From Arthrobacter antibioticus (lineage in GTDB: Bacteria > Actinomycetota > Actinomycetes > Actinomycetales > Micrococcaceae), in assembly GCF_030063205.1 (NCBI RefSeq), contig NZ_JASISQ010000003.1, forward strand, positions 442,776 through 506,775: DNA of 64,000 bases, written 5' to 3'. Under the pieces are notes generated by a model. That model ran no database searches. It had not been told where the DNA came from and was given only the letters and a program-made list of their open reading frames with translations. How positions within the stretch are numbered: position 1 is the stretch's first letter; each line of letters starts with the position of its first letter. Shown one piece after another: positions 17,012 to 25,875 of this stretch. A program made the position numbers and the translations under genes.

Positions 17012-17965
17012 CTACTTGCTGTTTTGATTCTCAGGTTCGGCCAGTGCCGTCTTAAGCGAGGCCAGCGCAGTGGAGACGTGGGGTAGCTCCGGATACCAGG
17101 CACGCTCCCACTCAAGTGAAATCCACGGGTCCGAATTTCCGTGATCTGAAGCGATCTTCTGCGCCAGGGCGTGCATGGCAGCCAGAGGAAGCTCGCCCTC
17201 CCCCGGCAGCGTGAGCGTAACTGTGTGCGAGCCCGGTTGCCGCACCCCATCCTTGAACTGGGCATAGGCCAGCCAATCGGTCAGCAGCGAGGCAGTCACC
17301 TCCGGCGCTTCGTCATACCGCCAAGGGTGCATGAGATCCCAAATGACCCCAACCGGCGCAGCGGCATCCACGTGGGCCAATATTCGGCAAACATCTGCAG
17401 CACGAGGGTGCGAATCGTGCGTCTCCAACAAAATTTTTACCCCGCATGCTGTGGCATGGCTGGCCGCAGCATTGAGCCGGCGTGCACCACGGAGATCCGC
17501 AGCAGCCATTTCAGGAGAAGGTTCGACCCCTCGCTGTGTGGGCTCCAGACCTGCACCGGGAAACACCCGCAGTTGGGCGCACTGTCCTTGCCCTGGGTTT
17601 TGGGCAGAAAGCTCTGCGGCATGGTCGACGGCGGCCAGTAGTTCCGCGAGCACCGGATCGTTCGCGCCGTCCTCACCGAAAGTACCGTCCTCACCGGAAG
17701 GACCGGCCTCACCAGAAGTACCGTTGCCGGAGGTACCTGTGGGTGCACAAATGCGGAGGTAGCTAGCCAGCGCAAGTACCGTCAGGCCGGCGTCGGCCAG
17801 CTCGGTGGCCAAAGCCGCTCGCTGGGCCGCATCCATCTGCGGATACACAAACTCGCCCGCCGCCGCGCGCAGCTCAAGTCCGGTGGCTCCGGCGTTGTGG
17901 GCTGTGGCAATAACTTGGGCAAGGGAATCCCCTGGGCAGCCCAGGGTGGAGAACGCCAATGGCAT
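17012..17965 (-). CDS. Sugar phosphate isomerase/epimerase-like TIM-barrel protein
   Basis: A protein of about 317 residues of the xylose-isomerase-like TIM-barrel family. It starts MPLAFSTLGCPGDSLAQVI; metal-ligand-type residues appear in GVKILLETHDSHP (Glu) and GVIWDLMHPWR (Asp, His), and SLEWERAWYPEL follows near the C-terminus. I choose ATG 17963-17965, preceded by GAAAGGTG, over an in-frame ATG 63 bp upstream. A loop after residue 80 holds a Gly-rich tandem repeat (GTSGEAGPSGEDG). Upstream of sulfatase 1, divergent from sulfatase 2. It probably isomerises or epimerises a sugar released by the locus. Confidence 0.78.
   Translation of the reverse strand: MPLAFSTLGCPGDSLAQVIATAHNAGATGLELRAAAGEFVYPQMDAAQRAALATELADAGLTVLALASYLRICAPTGTSGNGTSGEAGPSGEDGTFGEDGANDPVLAELLAAVDHAAELSAQNPGQGQCAQLRVFPGAGLEPTQRGVEPSPEMAAADLRGARRLNAAASHATACGVKILLETHDSHPRAADVCRILAHVDAAAPVGVIWDLMHPWRYDEAPEVTASLLTDWLAYAQFKDGVRQPGSHTVTLTLPGEGELPLAAMHALAQKIASDHGNSDPWISLEWERAWYPELPHVSTALASLKTALAEPENQNSK
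17667..17735 (-). repeat. 18-bp tandem repeat inside the isomerase gene
   Basis: Three 18-bp units plus a 15-bp partial unit (plus-strand cores CCGTCCTCACCGAAAGTA, CCGTCCTCACCGGAAGGA, CCGGCCTCACCAGAAGTA). They keep the frame and encode Gly-rich hexads of the type GEDGTF / GEDGPS / GEAGTS. A surface-loop expansion is likely. Confidence 0.8.
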
Positions 17966-18008
17966 GATGCACCTTTCAATGGGTTGCGGGTCTTGTTCAA
18001 GAATAGTC

Positions 18009-18024
18009 TGGAAAACGCTTTCCA
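18009..18024. promoter_or_regulatory. LacI-type operator-like palindrome
   Basis: TGGAAAACGCTTTCCA has arms TGGAAA/TTTCCA around a central CG, the layout of LacI-family operators. It lies 44 bp upstream of the isomerase ATG. The only LacI-like protein in the window has a GntR DNA-binding domain, so the cognate regulator may be elsewhere. Confidence 0.5.
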
Positions 18025-18075
18025 TCAATGTTAGAAGCTAAGAAAAAGAACCTGAAGTACCCCTTGAGTCCTCCC

Positions 18076-18104
18076 GTGGAACACTGATATGACTAGTGTT
18101 CCAC
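18076..18104. promoter_or_regulatory. 10-bp inverted repeat upstream of sulfatase 2 (putative operator)
   Basis: Perfect arms GTGGAACACT (18076-18085) and AGTGTTCCAC (18095-18104), 9-bp spacer. It ends 6 bp before the AGAGGAG ribosome site of sulfatase 2, between divergent operons, and is well placed to control sulfatase 2. Confidence 0.55.
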
Positions 18105-18119
18105 GTCGTAAGAGGAGCA

Positions 18120-19589
18120 ATGATGACCGGTTCGTCAACCAAACTGTCCACGTCGCCCAATATTGTTTTTATCCTTAGTGATGACCAAGGACCTTGGGCA
18201 CTGGGTTGCGCTGGCAACGAGGATATTCATACCCCGGTTCTTGATGCTTTGGCATCCGAAGGCACCCGCTTGGAGAACTTCTTTTGCGTCTCACCGGTCT
18301 GCTCCCCCGCCCGTGCCAGCCTCATGACCGGGCAGATCCCGTCAAGACACGGTGTGCACGACTATCTCACCGGGATTGAAGTGGGCGCCCAAGCGCCGGA
18401 TTACCTGGCGGGCCAACAGATCTTCACCGACGTGTTGGCTGATAACGGCTACCGGATGGGGCTCTCGGGCAAGTGGCATTTGGGGGCCAATGACGCCCCC
18501 CGTAAAGGTTTTGTGCACTGGTATGGGCTTGAAGGCGGCGGCAGCCCCTACACCGGCGCCACCATGTACCGTAACGGCGAGCGCGAAGAAACCAGCACCT
18601 ACCTCACGGATGCCATCACCGAGGATGCGCACGCGTTCCTGGACCGGGAGGCCGCCCGGGATGAACCGTTCTTTTTGGCCATCAACTACACGGCCCCCCA
18701 CAAGCCGTGGAAAGGCCAGCACCCCAAGGAATTTGAGGATCTCTACGCCGATTGTGCCTTTGCCAGCTGCCCGCAGGAGGAGCCGCATCCGTGGCAGCCC
18801 ACAGTGGATGGGGTGGCTGTTGGCGGGGAACCGGATGTGCGCGCTGCGTTGGTTGGGTATTTTGCAGCCGTCAGCGCCATGGATGCTGCCATCGGTGATG
18901 TCACAGACCATCTGGAGCGTCTGGGCGTGCGCGAGAATACGCTGATTGTTTTCAGCAGCGACAACGGCTTTAACGCCGGCCATCACGGGGTGTGGGGCAA
19001 GGGCAATGGCACCTTCCCACAAAATATGTACGATTCCTCCGTGAAGGTCCCTGCCATTTTCAACTGGCCCGGCCACATCACCGCCCAGCAAGTCCGCGCG
19101 GAGCTGCTCTCGGCGTACGACTTCGCCGCCACCATTTTGGCGCTGGTGGGGCTGGACCCAACGCCTTTTGAAACCGGCCCGGGACGCTCCTTTGCCCCGC
19201 TTTTGGAGCTCAGCGCCGATGACGTGGCGAGTTCGGCGGCGCGTGCGGATTCCGCCGTCGTGGTTTATGACGAGTACGGGCCCGTACGGATGATCCGTAC
19301 GCAGGACCGCAAGTATGTCCATCGCCACCCCCACGGTCCGCATGAGCTCTACGATCTAGCCGCAGATCCCGGCGAGCGTGTGAACTTGATGGACGACGCC
19401 GAACCCCACCCCGCGCTGGCAGGTTTGCGTTCGCGCATGGCTGGCTGGTTCGCACAGCACGGTGTGCCAGAGTTTGATGGTGCTGCGCTGGCCGTTGCCG
19501 GAGCCGGCCAGCACAGCCCACTGGCATTCCCCGAGGGAAGCCCGGATCCGCTGGGTGCTTTCAACGCACCTTTTTGGGACGGAGCCTAG
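18120..19589 (+). CDS. Sulfatase 2 (formylglycine type)
   Basis: A 489-residue S1-family sulfatase. Metal residues are in IVFILSDDQGPWALG, the formylglycine motif is CSPAR (Cys61), GKWHLGAN and FSSDNGFNAGHHG follow, and NYTAPHKPW carries another active-site His. Starts ATG 18120 or the adjacent ATG 18123 both fit AGAGGAG; the second has better spacing. The frame runs back to a GTG at 18096 inside the dyad, which I reject. There is no signal peptide. It is single, divergent from the isomerase-sulfatase 1 pair and convergent with the fucosidase operon. Confidence 0.88.
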   Translation: MMTGSSTKLSTSPNIVFILSDDQGPWALGCAGNEDIHTPVLDALASEGTRLENFFCVSPVCSPARASLMTGQIPSRHGVHDYLTGIEVGAQAPDYLAGQQIFTDVLADNGYRMGLSGKWHLGANDAPRKGFVHWYGLEGGGSPYTGATMYRNGEREETSTYLTDAITEDAHAFLDREAARDEPFFLAINYTAPHKPWKGQHPKEFEDLYADCAFASCPQEEPHPWQPTVDGVAVGGEPDVRAALVGYFAAVSAMDAAIGDVTDHLERLGVRENTLIVFSSDNGFNAGHHGVWGKGNGTFPQNMYDSSVKVPAIFNWPGHITAQQVRAELLSAYDFAATILALVGLDPTPFETGPGRSFAPLLELSADDVASSAARADSAVVVYDEYGPVRMIRTQDRKYVHRHPHGPHELYDLAADPGERVNLMDDAEPHPALAGLRSRMAGWFAQHGVPEFDGAALAVAGAGQHSPLAFPEGSPDPLGAFNAPFWDGA

Positions 19590-19654
19590 GCCCCCTGGTT
19601 CAACCCGGTGTCAGGGTTATAGCAGGGGGGCGCTCGGGGTCCCGGCAACCCTTC

Positions 19655-21475
19655 TTACGCTGGCGTGATGAGCTCAAGTCTCAACCCGATCATGTTCACT
19701 CCCGCTGGATCCCATTTCGAGTCAACAACGGGCAGATCTTTGATGCTCAGGTTCTGTTGTCCCTGCCCGGACACGGTGATTCGCCCAATCTCGCTGCGAA
19801 CCACCTTCCAATAATGCAGGATCGGGTAAAGCTCGTCGCCATCCCTGTGCAGCGTGAACGGGGTGCGGTCAGTTTCCGTTTCCAGCGTCCCAGTCAAGCC
19901 ATCAGCCCACCATTGCGGGCTAAAATTGCCGAACGTTTCCTTGCTCAAGAGCACCACACGGTACTCTCCCGGGGAAGCCATCGTGAAGTTCCAGCGCAGT
20001 GATTCATCGGGGCCAGTTTCAGCGTTCCATATATCAAGTCGAAGCGGTGATCCTGGGACCTGCGTAATATCCTGAGTAATAATCGGGGCCTTGGCGAAAG
20101 TCAGCTCTACTGTCCGGGGAAGGTCATCGGTGGGCTCAGCCAGTTCCAGAGTCAGAAGCGGCCCCGCACCGCTGCTTTCATTCAGGGAGAAGTTCAGCAG
20201 GGAGCCTGCACCAAGATCACGCACGGAGTCAGGCGCTACCGTAATACCGTTCACGGACAGTTCCTTTTTTCCAGAATCGGTAACGTGCAGATAAATCGAG
20301 GATCCGCGGGTAGTCACCTGGCCCCAGTCAAAGCTGGCGGGAAAGGGCGATGGTCCGGCGCCGCGGATGGCCGGAACCGCTCGCTGCATCCAGGTTCCGA
20401 TGCCCGCGAACTGCTCCTGGGCCTGCTTTGGAATGGCGCCGTTGGCGTCGGGCCCGGCGTTGAGCAGCAGATTTCCGCCGCGACTCACCGTGTAGGCCAG
20501 AGTCTCACAGAGGCTGGCTACCGGCTTCCAGCCCGATGCCAGCTGGGAGAATCCCCAGCTGTCGTTGGTGGTGGCAGCCGTCTCCCACGCCTGCGCAGGC
20601 AGGAAGTTATTGAAGTAATTGTCATCCATGGAGTTGTAATCGGCGTCAACTCCTCCACCAAGTCTGCTGTTGATGACGGCGCCCGGTTGCAGTTCCCGCA
20701 CCAGGTTGAACGCTTCCTGGGCGCATTCGGCAGGGATGCCACGGGGCATGTCAAACCACATCAGTCCGATGCTGCCATAGTTGCTCAGGATTTCGCGTAG
20801 CTGCGGCGCTGCCTTGCGACGCCAGTAACGCTGAAAGTCTCCCTCATCGGTGTCGAAGTCCCAGCTATTGCAGCTGGGCCCCACCGCATCCGGGTCTTCC
20901 CAATCGATGGTTTGGGAGTAATAGATTCCCAACATGACGCCATACTCGGCACAGGCTTGGGCTATTTCGGCCAACGGGTCGCGATTAAACGGTGTGGCGT
21001 CAACGATGTTATAGGCGGATACCTGCGAGTGGTACATGGCGAATCCGTCATGGTGTTTGGCTGTGTACACAAAATACTTCGCCCCAGCTTCCGCGGCCGT
21101 GCGGACCCAGTCCCGGGCATTGAATTCAGTGGGGTTGAATGACTTGGCCAGCTCGGCATACTCGGAAAGGGGGATTTTGGCCTTGAATTGGATCCATTCG
21201 GCCAGCCCTTCAACGTGTTTTCCTTCCCAGAGCCCACCCAGAGTGGCGGATATGCCCCAGTGCACAAAGAAACCAAATTTTGACTCCGCCCATGGCTGCC
21301 GCCGCGCAATGTCTTCGGGGCCTTGGCGCACCACCGATGGGCCGTGGATGCCTTCATCGGCCGTTGGTGCGGCAAAGGCAGACTTGGTCGATTTTGCGGG
21401 GAGCGTCGAAGGTATGTTCAGGAAATTACCCTCGGTTGGCCGATCCCGCGTCCCATTGCTGGTTGGAAAATTCAT
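19655..21475 (-). CDS. Alpha-L-fucosidase, GH29 family
   Basis: A 606-residue GH29-type enzyme that removes alpha-linked L-fucose. Conserved segments: KFGFFVHWGISA (residues 66-77), YTAKHHDGFAMY (137-148), and the nucleophile region GLMWFDMPRG with Asp242. C-terminal beta domains follow from about residue 400. I start it at ATG 21473-21475 because the longer frame runs back into the DUF2264 gene. The first 60 residues lack a signal peptide, unlike many secreted fucosidases, so a cytoplasmic enzyme is likely. Last gene of the GntR-Gfo/Idh/MocA-DUF2264-fucosidase operon. Confidence 0.87.
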   Translation of the reverse strand: MNFPTSNGTRDRPTEGNFLNIPSTLPAKSTKSAFAAPTADEGIHGPSVVRQGPEDIARRQPWAESKFGFFVHWGISATLGGLWEGKHVEGLAEWIQFKAKIPLSEYAELAKSFNPTEFNARDWVRTAAEAGAKYFVYTAKHHDGFAMYHSQVSAYNIVDATPFNRDPLAEIAQACAEYGVMLGIYYSQTIDWEDPDAVGPSCNSWDFDTDEGDFQRYWRRKAAPQLREILSNYGSIGLMWFDMPRGIPAECAQEAFNLVRELQPGAVINSRLGGGVDADYNSMDDNYFNNFLPAQAWETAATTNDSWGFSQLASGWKPVASLCETLAYTVSRGGNLLLNAGPDANGAIPKQAQEQFAGIGTWMQRAVPAIRGAGPSPFPASFDWGQVTTRGSSIYLHVTDSGKKELSVNGITVAPDSVRDLGAGSLLNFSLNESSGAGPLLTLELAEPTDDLPRTVELTFAKAPIITQDITQVPGSPLRLDIWNAETGPDESLRWNFTMASPGEYRVVLLSKETFGNFSPQWWADGLTGTLETETDRTPFTLHRDGDELYPILHYWKVVRSEIGRITVSGQGQQNLSIKDLPVVDSKWDPAGVNMIGLRLELITPA

Positions 21476-21519
21476 GATGTTCACTGAGGTCCAATACTGG
21501 TTATTTTTTGTTGATGACG

Positions 21520-23442
21520 CTAATTTTCGGGTGGGTTCCAACGGAAAACGCCTTGGTTGATGGAATCGGCCGGCCAAGTTGCTTTTCGTTGCCACGGCAA
21601 AACTACAGTGCGGTTTCTGAACCGCAGTTGCACCCCGTCCGGTGCCCACTGCCATTGAAGCTCCAACGCCATTGAGCGCAGACGGGCCAATGTCACATCC
21701 AGGCCAATGAGTGCCATCAGCGTGAGTTCGTTGGAGGCCAGCGGCGGGAATTGCAGCAGTGGCAACCCAGAGTGTGCGCCAAGTATGGTGCCCTCGCCAT
21801 GAACAACGTGGGGCTCCGCCTCCGCAGTGGCCTCCAATAGGAGGACACTGGAGAGCGCCCCGGGCTTGATGCCGACCTGGGCCCCTCCACCATTAACAAG
21901 GGTTTCCGGGGCCGCATCGGTGCTGCACAGGTAGCCGGAGAGGGCGGGTGTAAGTCCCACCACACCGGTGAGCTTGGCTGCCCGGACTTCCACGCCGTCG
22001 AGCACGGCGAAGGAGTTCTGGACCAAAACGTCCCTGCCGGCAGCATCCAACGCGAAGGTACTGGATCCGCCACCGGAGCGGACACTGCCTCCGTGCAGGC
22101 CTCGATGCCTGCTACTGGAGCCGTCGTGTCTAATGAAAATATCGTTATCTCGCTCGCCCGAGCCGGGTTCCAGCCAAGGAACAGTTGAGGTGGAAAATGC
22201 CAAGCGTCGGTACAGTGGATCATCCTTTTGCGGGTGTCCGTCACTTCCGGCGTTAAGCACCCGCACAGTTCCTGTAGCAGCGGTGCCAACAGCCAGCCAG
22301 CCGGGTCCGCTCATCGGTAGTGTGTAGTCCCCTTGCTCAACAGGCAAAGGCTGTTCTTGTTCAGTCCAAACCGGATGATCAGCGGGCAGCAGCAATCCCA
22401 AAAAGCCCTTGGCGGCCCACTGCGGGGAACCCGGTGCGTTGTAGGACTGCAAAATACTGCTGTTGGTTTCATGCCAACCCAGAGTAAGTACGCCATCCGG
22501 AGCAGCCCCGCCGTCGAGAAAGTATTTCAGCACCCCCGAGGCAATTCGGCGGGTTTGACCGGGGGAAACCACCGTGATTCCTTCCCGCATCGCCATCCAG
22601 AAGGGGGCGGCAACACCCCAGCGATAAAGCAAGGAGCGGCCTTGAATCAGTGGTGCCCCATTTGCACCAAAGAGATGGCTGTAGCCATGCACAAACTGTC
22701 CCAGTCGGTCCCGGTAGACCTTCCTGCGTCCGGTGGCTGCATCCTCCCCCAACAAATCGAGGATGAAGAAGGGGTACACATGGAAGGTCCAGGCGTTGTA
22801 GTGGTCGAACCGGCGACCCTCACCATCTGAGTACCAGCCGTCGCCCACATACCAATCCTCTATCCTGGCCAGCGCGGCTTCGATTCCGGCACCGTCATAC
22901 GCGTAGCCTGCAGAACCCAGAAAAGCTTGGATCGTTGCGGGGAACATGACGTGGTTGTTGTCGGCTCCGAAGGATTGAGCCGAATCCCCCAGCCATGCGG
23001 CAGTGTTATCCCGCACTCTTTGCGGCACCACAGCCCAAATCCATTTCCGGCTCAGGTGCAGACCCAGCGCCACGGCTGTTGCCTCCACAGTGGTTTGCGA
23101 ATGAGCTGTCAGTTTTGGCCAGCGTTCATCTGAAGATGGATCAGTGCCTGCATCGAGGGCTTGGGCATACCACTGCGCCAGCTGTGCCATTACTTCTGCC
23201 GCTTGACCGCCATCGCCGGCAGCACCGGAGAGACGAAGCGCCGCCAACAAAAATGTTCTTGCAAAGCCTTCCAGAAGCTCATCCGGGCTCTGTTCATACA
23301 CACTGGGGAAATGCACTTGAGCGCCACGAGGAGAGGAATATCTCTTGGCCGCAGCGATTTGTTCATCGGCTGCCGCCTCCCAGTGAGCCCGGCTCAAACC
23401 TGTAAAAGGAGCTTGTGCCCAGTCGGGGCTGGGCCAGTTCAT
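21520..23442 (-). CDS. DUF2264 family protein (putative glycoside hydrolase)
   Basis: A 640-residue protein of the DUF2264 family. The N-terminal two thirds look like an (alpha/alpha)-barrel: FARTFLLAALRLSG, SFGADNNHVMFPATIQAFL, GRRFDHYNAWTFHVYPFFILDLLG, then RYSDGEG-type loops. The C-terminal third is beta-rich. From memory, some DUF2264 members are now treated as glycoside hydrolases (GH154, beta-glucuronidase); I cannot verify this. The start ATG 23440-23442 overlaps the TGA of the preceding gene by one base, so translation is coupled. No signal peptide. It probably cleaves an uronic acid or another sugar of the same imported glycan. Confidence 0.8.
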   Translation of the reverse strand: MNWPSPDWAQAPFTGLSRAHWEAAADEQIAAAKRYSSPRGAQVHFPSVYEQSPDELLEGFARTFLLAALRLSGAAGDGGQAAEVMAQLAQWYAQALDAGTDPSSDERWPKLTAHSQTTVEATAVALGLHLSRKWIWAVVPQRVRDNTAAWLGDSAQSFGADNNHVMFPATIQAFLGSAGYAYDGAGIEAALARIEDWYVGDGWYSDGEGRRFDHYNAWTFHVYPFFILDLLGEDAATGRRKVYRDRLGQFVHGYSHLFGANGAPLIQGRSLLYRWGVAAPFWMAMREGITVVSPGQTRRIASGVLKYFLDGGAAPDGVLTLGWHETNSSILQSYNAPGSPQWAAKGFLGLLLPADHPVWTEQEQPLPVEQGDYTLPMSGPGWLAVGTAATGTVRVLNAGSDGHPQKDDPLYRRLAFSTSTVPWLEPGSGERDNDIFIRHDGSSSRHRGLHGGSVRSGGGSSTFALDAAGRDVLVQNSFAVLDGVEVRAAKLTGVVGLTPALSGYLCSTDAAPETLVNGGGAQVGIKPGALSSVLLLEATAEAEPHVVHGEGTILGAHSGLPLLQFPPLASNELTLMALIGLDVTLARLRSMALELQWQWAPDGVQLRFRNRTVVLPWQRKATWPADSINQGVFRWNPPEN

Positions 23443-24434
23443 CACGCTGATGCCAGGGTAGACGCCAACACCGCCGGCGCACCAGTGCTTGCGGAGTCGT
23501 AGGCGGCAAGTACCAGTTCCACCACATGTTTGGCGTGTTCAATGCTCACACTGGGTTCCGCTCCGCCCACAGCGGCAACGAAATCGGCCAACTGTGCGGT
23601 GAAAGCGTTTTGGATGTCATCCGCGCTCGTGGTGTGCAAAGTACTCCGCACGCCGTTAATTTCCATGAACGTTCCATGCCGTGGATCAACTGTGATGGTG
23701 CCAAACTCGCCCACAACTAGCATCTCATCAATGTGTCGGGGTGTGTCAGAAACGATCGTGACGCGCAACTGAACGCCATTGGCCAGTCGCAGTTCCATGG
23801 CACCGTCGGTTTCAACAGCGGCGCCAAATCGGCTGAGCGTGGTGGCAGTTATTTTTACCGCTGGGGCCCCTCCTATCCAAAGACTGCGATCCAAACAGTG
23901 AGCACCAATGTTGATCAGTGCTCCACCTCCTGAAACAGCCTTGTCAAAGAACCACTCTGGGCGTGTGCCGGGACGGTAGTCGGTACTGCGGTAGTCATGG
24001 ATCATCAATACCCGTCCCAGCTTCCCGCTCTTCAGTGCTTTCTGAGTCGCCATCTTCTCCGACATAAAGTGCTGGATCATGCCAATCACCATGACTACGT
24101 TGGCACTGGCACAAGCATTTTCCATAACGACGCAGTCGGCAAGGGTCGTTGCCATAGGCTTCTCTACGAGCACATGAACACCGTGTGCGGCTGCCGCCAG
24201 AACCATATCCTTGTGCAGACTGTGCGGGGTATTGATAACAACCGCATCCACCACTCCGGCAGCTAGCATCGTGTTGTAGTCCGTGAAGACGGCAGCGCCC
24301 CACTGTTGAGCAACGGCGGCGGCAACATCCTCTTGTAAATCACAAACAGCGCTTAGCTCAACGCCGTCAAGGACCGATGCGCCATGTGCGTGGAGGCCAG
24401 CTACGGCGCCTGCGCCAACAATTCCCAATCGCAT
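23442..24434 (-). CDS. Gfo/Idh/MocA family NAD(P)-dependent oxidoreductase
   Basis: A 330-residue sugar or inositol dehydrogenase-like enzyme. The Rossmann start is MRLGIVGAGAVAGLHAHG, the family EKPMA motif appears as VLVEKPMATTLADC (about residues 93-106), and the C-terminal part has GGGALINIGAHCLDRSLW with the conserved His. It likely oxidises or epimerises a monosaccharide from the glycan. Six nucleotides separate it from the regulator upstream, and it overlaps DUF2264 downstream. Confidence 0.88.
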   Translation of the reverse strand: MRLGIVGAGAVAGLHAHGASVLDGVELSAVCDLQEDVAAAVAQQWGAAVFTDYNTMLAAGVVDAVVINTPHSLHKDMVLAAAAHGVHVLVEKPMATTLADCVVMENACASANVVMVIGMIQHFMSEKMATQKALKSGKLGRVLMIHDYRSTDYRPGTRPEWFFDKAVSGGGALINIGAHCLDRSLWIGGAPAVKITATTLSRFGAAVETDGAMELRLANGVQLRVTIVSDTPRHIDEMLVVGEFGTITVDPRHGTFMEINGVRSTLHTTSADDIQNAFTAQLADFVAAVGGAEPSVSIEHAKHVVELVLAAYDSASTGAPAVLASTLASA

Positions 24435-24440
24435 TTACAC

Positions 24441-25580
24441 TCATTCCTCTTCGTGCTGCGCGGATTGCCTCTTGGCACCGCAAGATTCTCTAATAACCAG
24501 CCGCGGACGCAGCCGGACTTGGTGGATAGGGCAGTCATCACCCTCCACCAGACGGCGAAGTAGGATCTCCGCAGCCATTTTTCCCATCCTGTGCTTGGCA
24601 GGTGCCACAGCAGTCAAGGGGACCTCGGCAAGGTCCGCTAATTCGTCATCGTAGGAGACAAGGGCCAGCTCTTCGGGTATGTTAATTCCGGCTCGGCGTG
24701 CTGCAGCTTCCAAAAATGTTGCTTCCCTATCACCGAAAACCAGGGCAGCTGTGATCCCAGCGGCGCGAAGTTGGCCCAGCATGTGTTCAGCTTCGCCAGC
24801 TTCCCACTCCTCCCTCGGTGCCGGAAGCACCAACGGGGCAAAACCCAGATCCTTGGCACAGCGTTCGTAGCCGGCCACAATGGCCGGTTCAGTGGGAGTA
24901 TGGCTGCGTGTCAGCAACCCCACCCTGCGGTGACCTAAATCGACAAGGTGACGGACGGCGTCGTACGCTCCACCTTGGTGATCCGAGCACACGTGCTCGG
25001 TCCTGTCCCCCGGCCCCAGATCCATCAGGCTGCGCTCCAAAAGAACCACTGGCACATTCAGTGCAGCCAGTTCACGAACCCGCTGCTGCGGATCTCCGAT
25101 CCCGCTCAGAGTAGGCACAAGAATCAGTCCGTCAACACCAGAATCGATGAGGAAGTCAATACTTGCGTTTTCTCGTTCCGGTTCGTAATTGTAGGTTGAG
25201 AGTTGCAGTGAAACATCGTGGGCAGAGAGTGTTTCTTCGATACCTTTGAGTACGCGCGGATAATACAGTTGAGTGTCCGGCAGCAGAACCCCCACGCGCA
25301 GCCGAGTTCGGCGGCGCGCCAGTGGACGTTCCGAGACGAAACTTCCCGCACCCTGGCGGCGAACAACAATTCCTTCCTGCACAAGTTCATCGAAAGCACG
25401 CCTGACAGTTGTCAAGGACAAAGAAGTCTCGGCAGCAAGCTGGGCTTCGGTGGGCAACTTGGCTCCTGCCGCCCATGTGCCGGCCAAAATACCGCGACGG
25501 AGCTCATCGGCCAGTGCCTGAAACTTCAGTTCACGGGAGTCAGTGTCACGCACGGTCCCGGATTTTGTCCGTCTAGTCAC
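24441..25580 (-). CDS. GntR/LacI hybrid transcriptional regulator
   Basis: A 379-residue regulator with two domains. Residues 15-85 are a GntR winged helix (LKFQALADELRRGILAGTW, then LTTVRRAFDELVQEGIVVRR). Residues 95-370 are a periplasmic-binding-protein-like sensor of the LacI type (VGVLLPDTQLYYPRVLKGIE, DGLILVPTLSG, ALVSYDDELADLAEVPLTAV). This is the AraR-like architecture used for sugar sensing. It begins the fucosidase operon and is divergent from the ABC importer-sulfatase operon, so it most likely controls both and itself from the 295-bp intergenic region. Confidence 0.9.
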   Translation of the reverse strand: MTRRTKSGTVRDTDSRELKFQALADELRRGILAGTWAAGAKLPTEAQLAAETSLSLTTVRRAFDELVQEGIVVRRQGAGSFVSERPLARRRTRLRVGVLLPDTQLYYPRVLKGIEETLSAHDVSLQLSTYNYEPERENASIDFLIDSGVDGLILVPTLSGIGDPQQRVRELAALNVPVVLLERSLMDLGPGDRTEHVCSDHQGGAYDAVRHLVDLGHRRVGLLTRSHTPTEPAIVAGYERCAKDLGFAPLVLPAPREEWEAGEAEHMLGQLRAAGITAALVFGDREATFLEAAARRAGINIPEELALVSYDDELADLAEVPLTAVAPAKHRMGKMAAEILLRRLVEGDDCPIHQVRLRPRLVIRESCGAKRQSAQHEEE

Positions 25581-25688
25581 GGTGCACTTCTCCTCACTGT
25601 CTACTCATCATGTGGTGGCGGGCACGCTTCGACCCCACTTGTGATGAGCATGACAGATGTATAAGTAATGAATAAAGGTGTAATTAGC

Positions 25689-25726
25689 AATATTGAACCT
25701 TAAAACTGTCGCTTAAGTCCAATATT
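25689..25726. promoter_or_regulatory. Imperfect dyad in the divergent GntR/ABC intergenic region
   Basis: AATATTG at 25689-25695 and CAATATT at 25720-25726 flank CTTAA and TTAAG in near-symmetrical positions. This is the most prominent symmetry in the 25581-25875 control region, which is more AT-rich than its surroundings and has no gene. A weaker pair, CTCATCA (25604-25610) and TGATGAG (25642-25648), lies nearer the regulator. Either could be the GntR-type operator. Confidence 0.4.
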
Positions 25727-25875
25727 CCGCCAACTTTACGGTCTACCTAACTTCGAGGCGGTTCACAAATTTCAAATTAGTTTTCAAGTACACCTTGATT
25801 CCTATCTTTGCTGACTGTTTGAGTCATGTCACTGAGTCGTGATCTACGGCACAACAACTTCACGAGGTGTCTTCT

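Noticed and set aside
18096..18119. GTG 18096 as start of sulfatase 2
   Set aside because: It lies inside the inverted repeat and has no ribosome site; AGAGGAG supports ATG 18120 or 18123.
18342..19343. Long open frame (333 codons) opposite sulfatase 2
   Set aside because: Composition mirrors the high-GC sulfatase gene; no family motif, and the sense frame has all sulfatase motifs.
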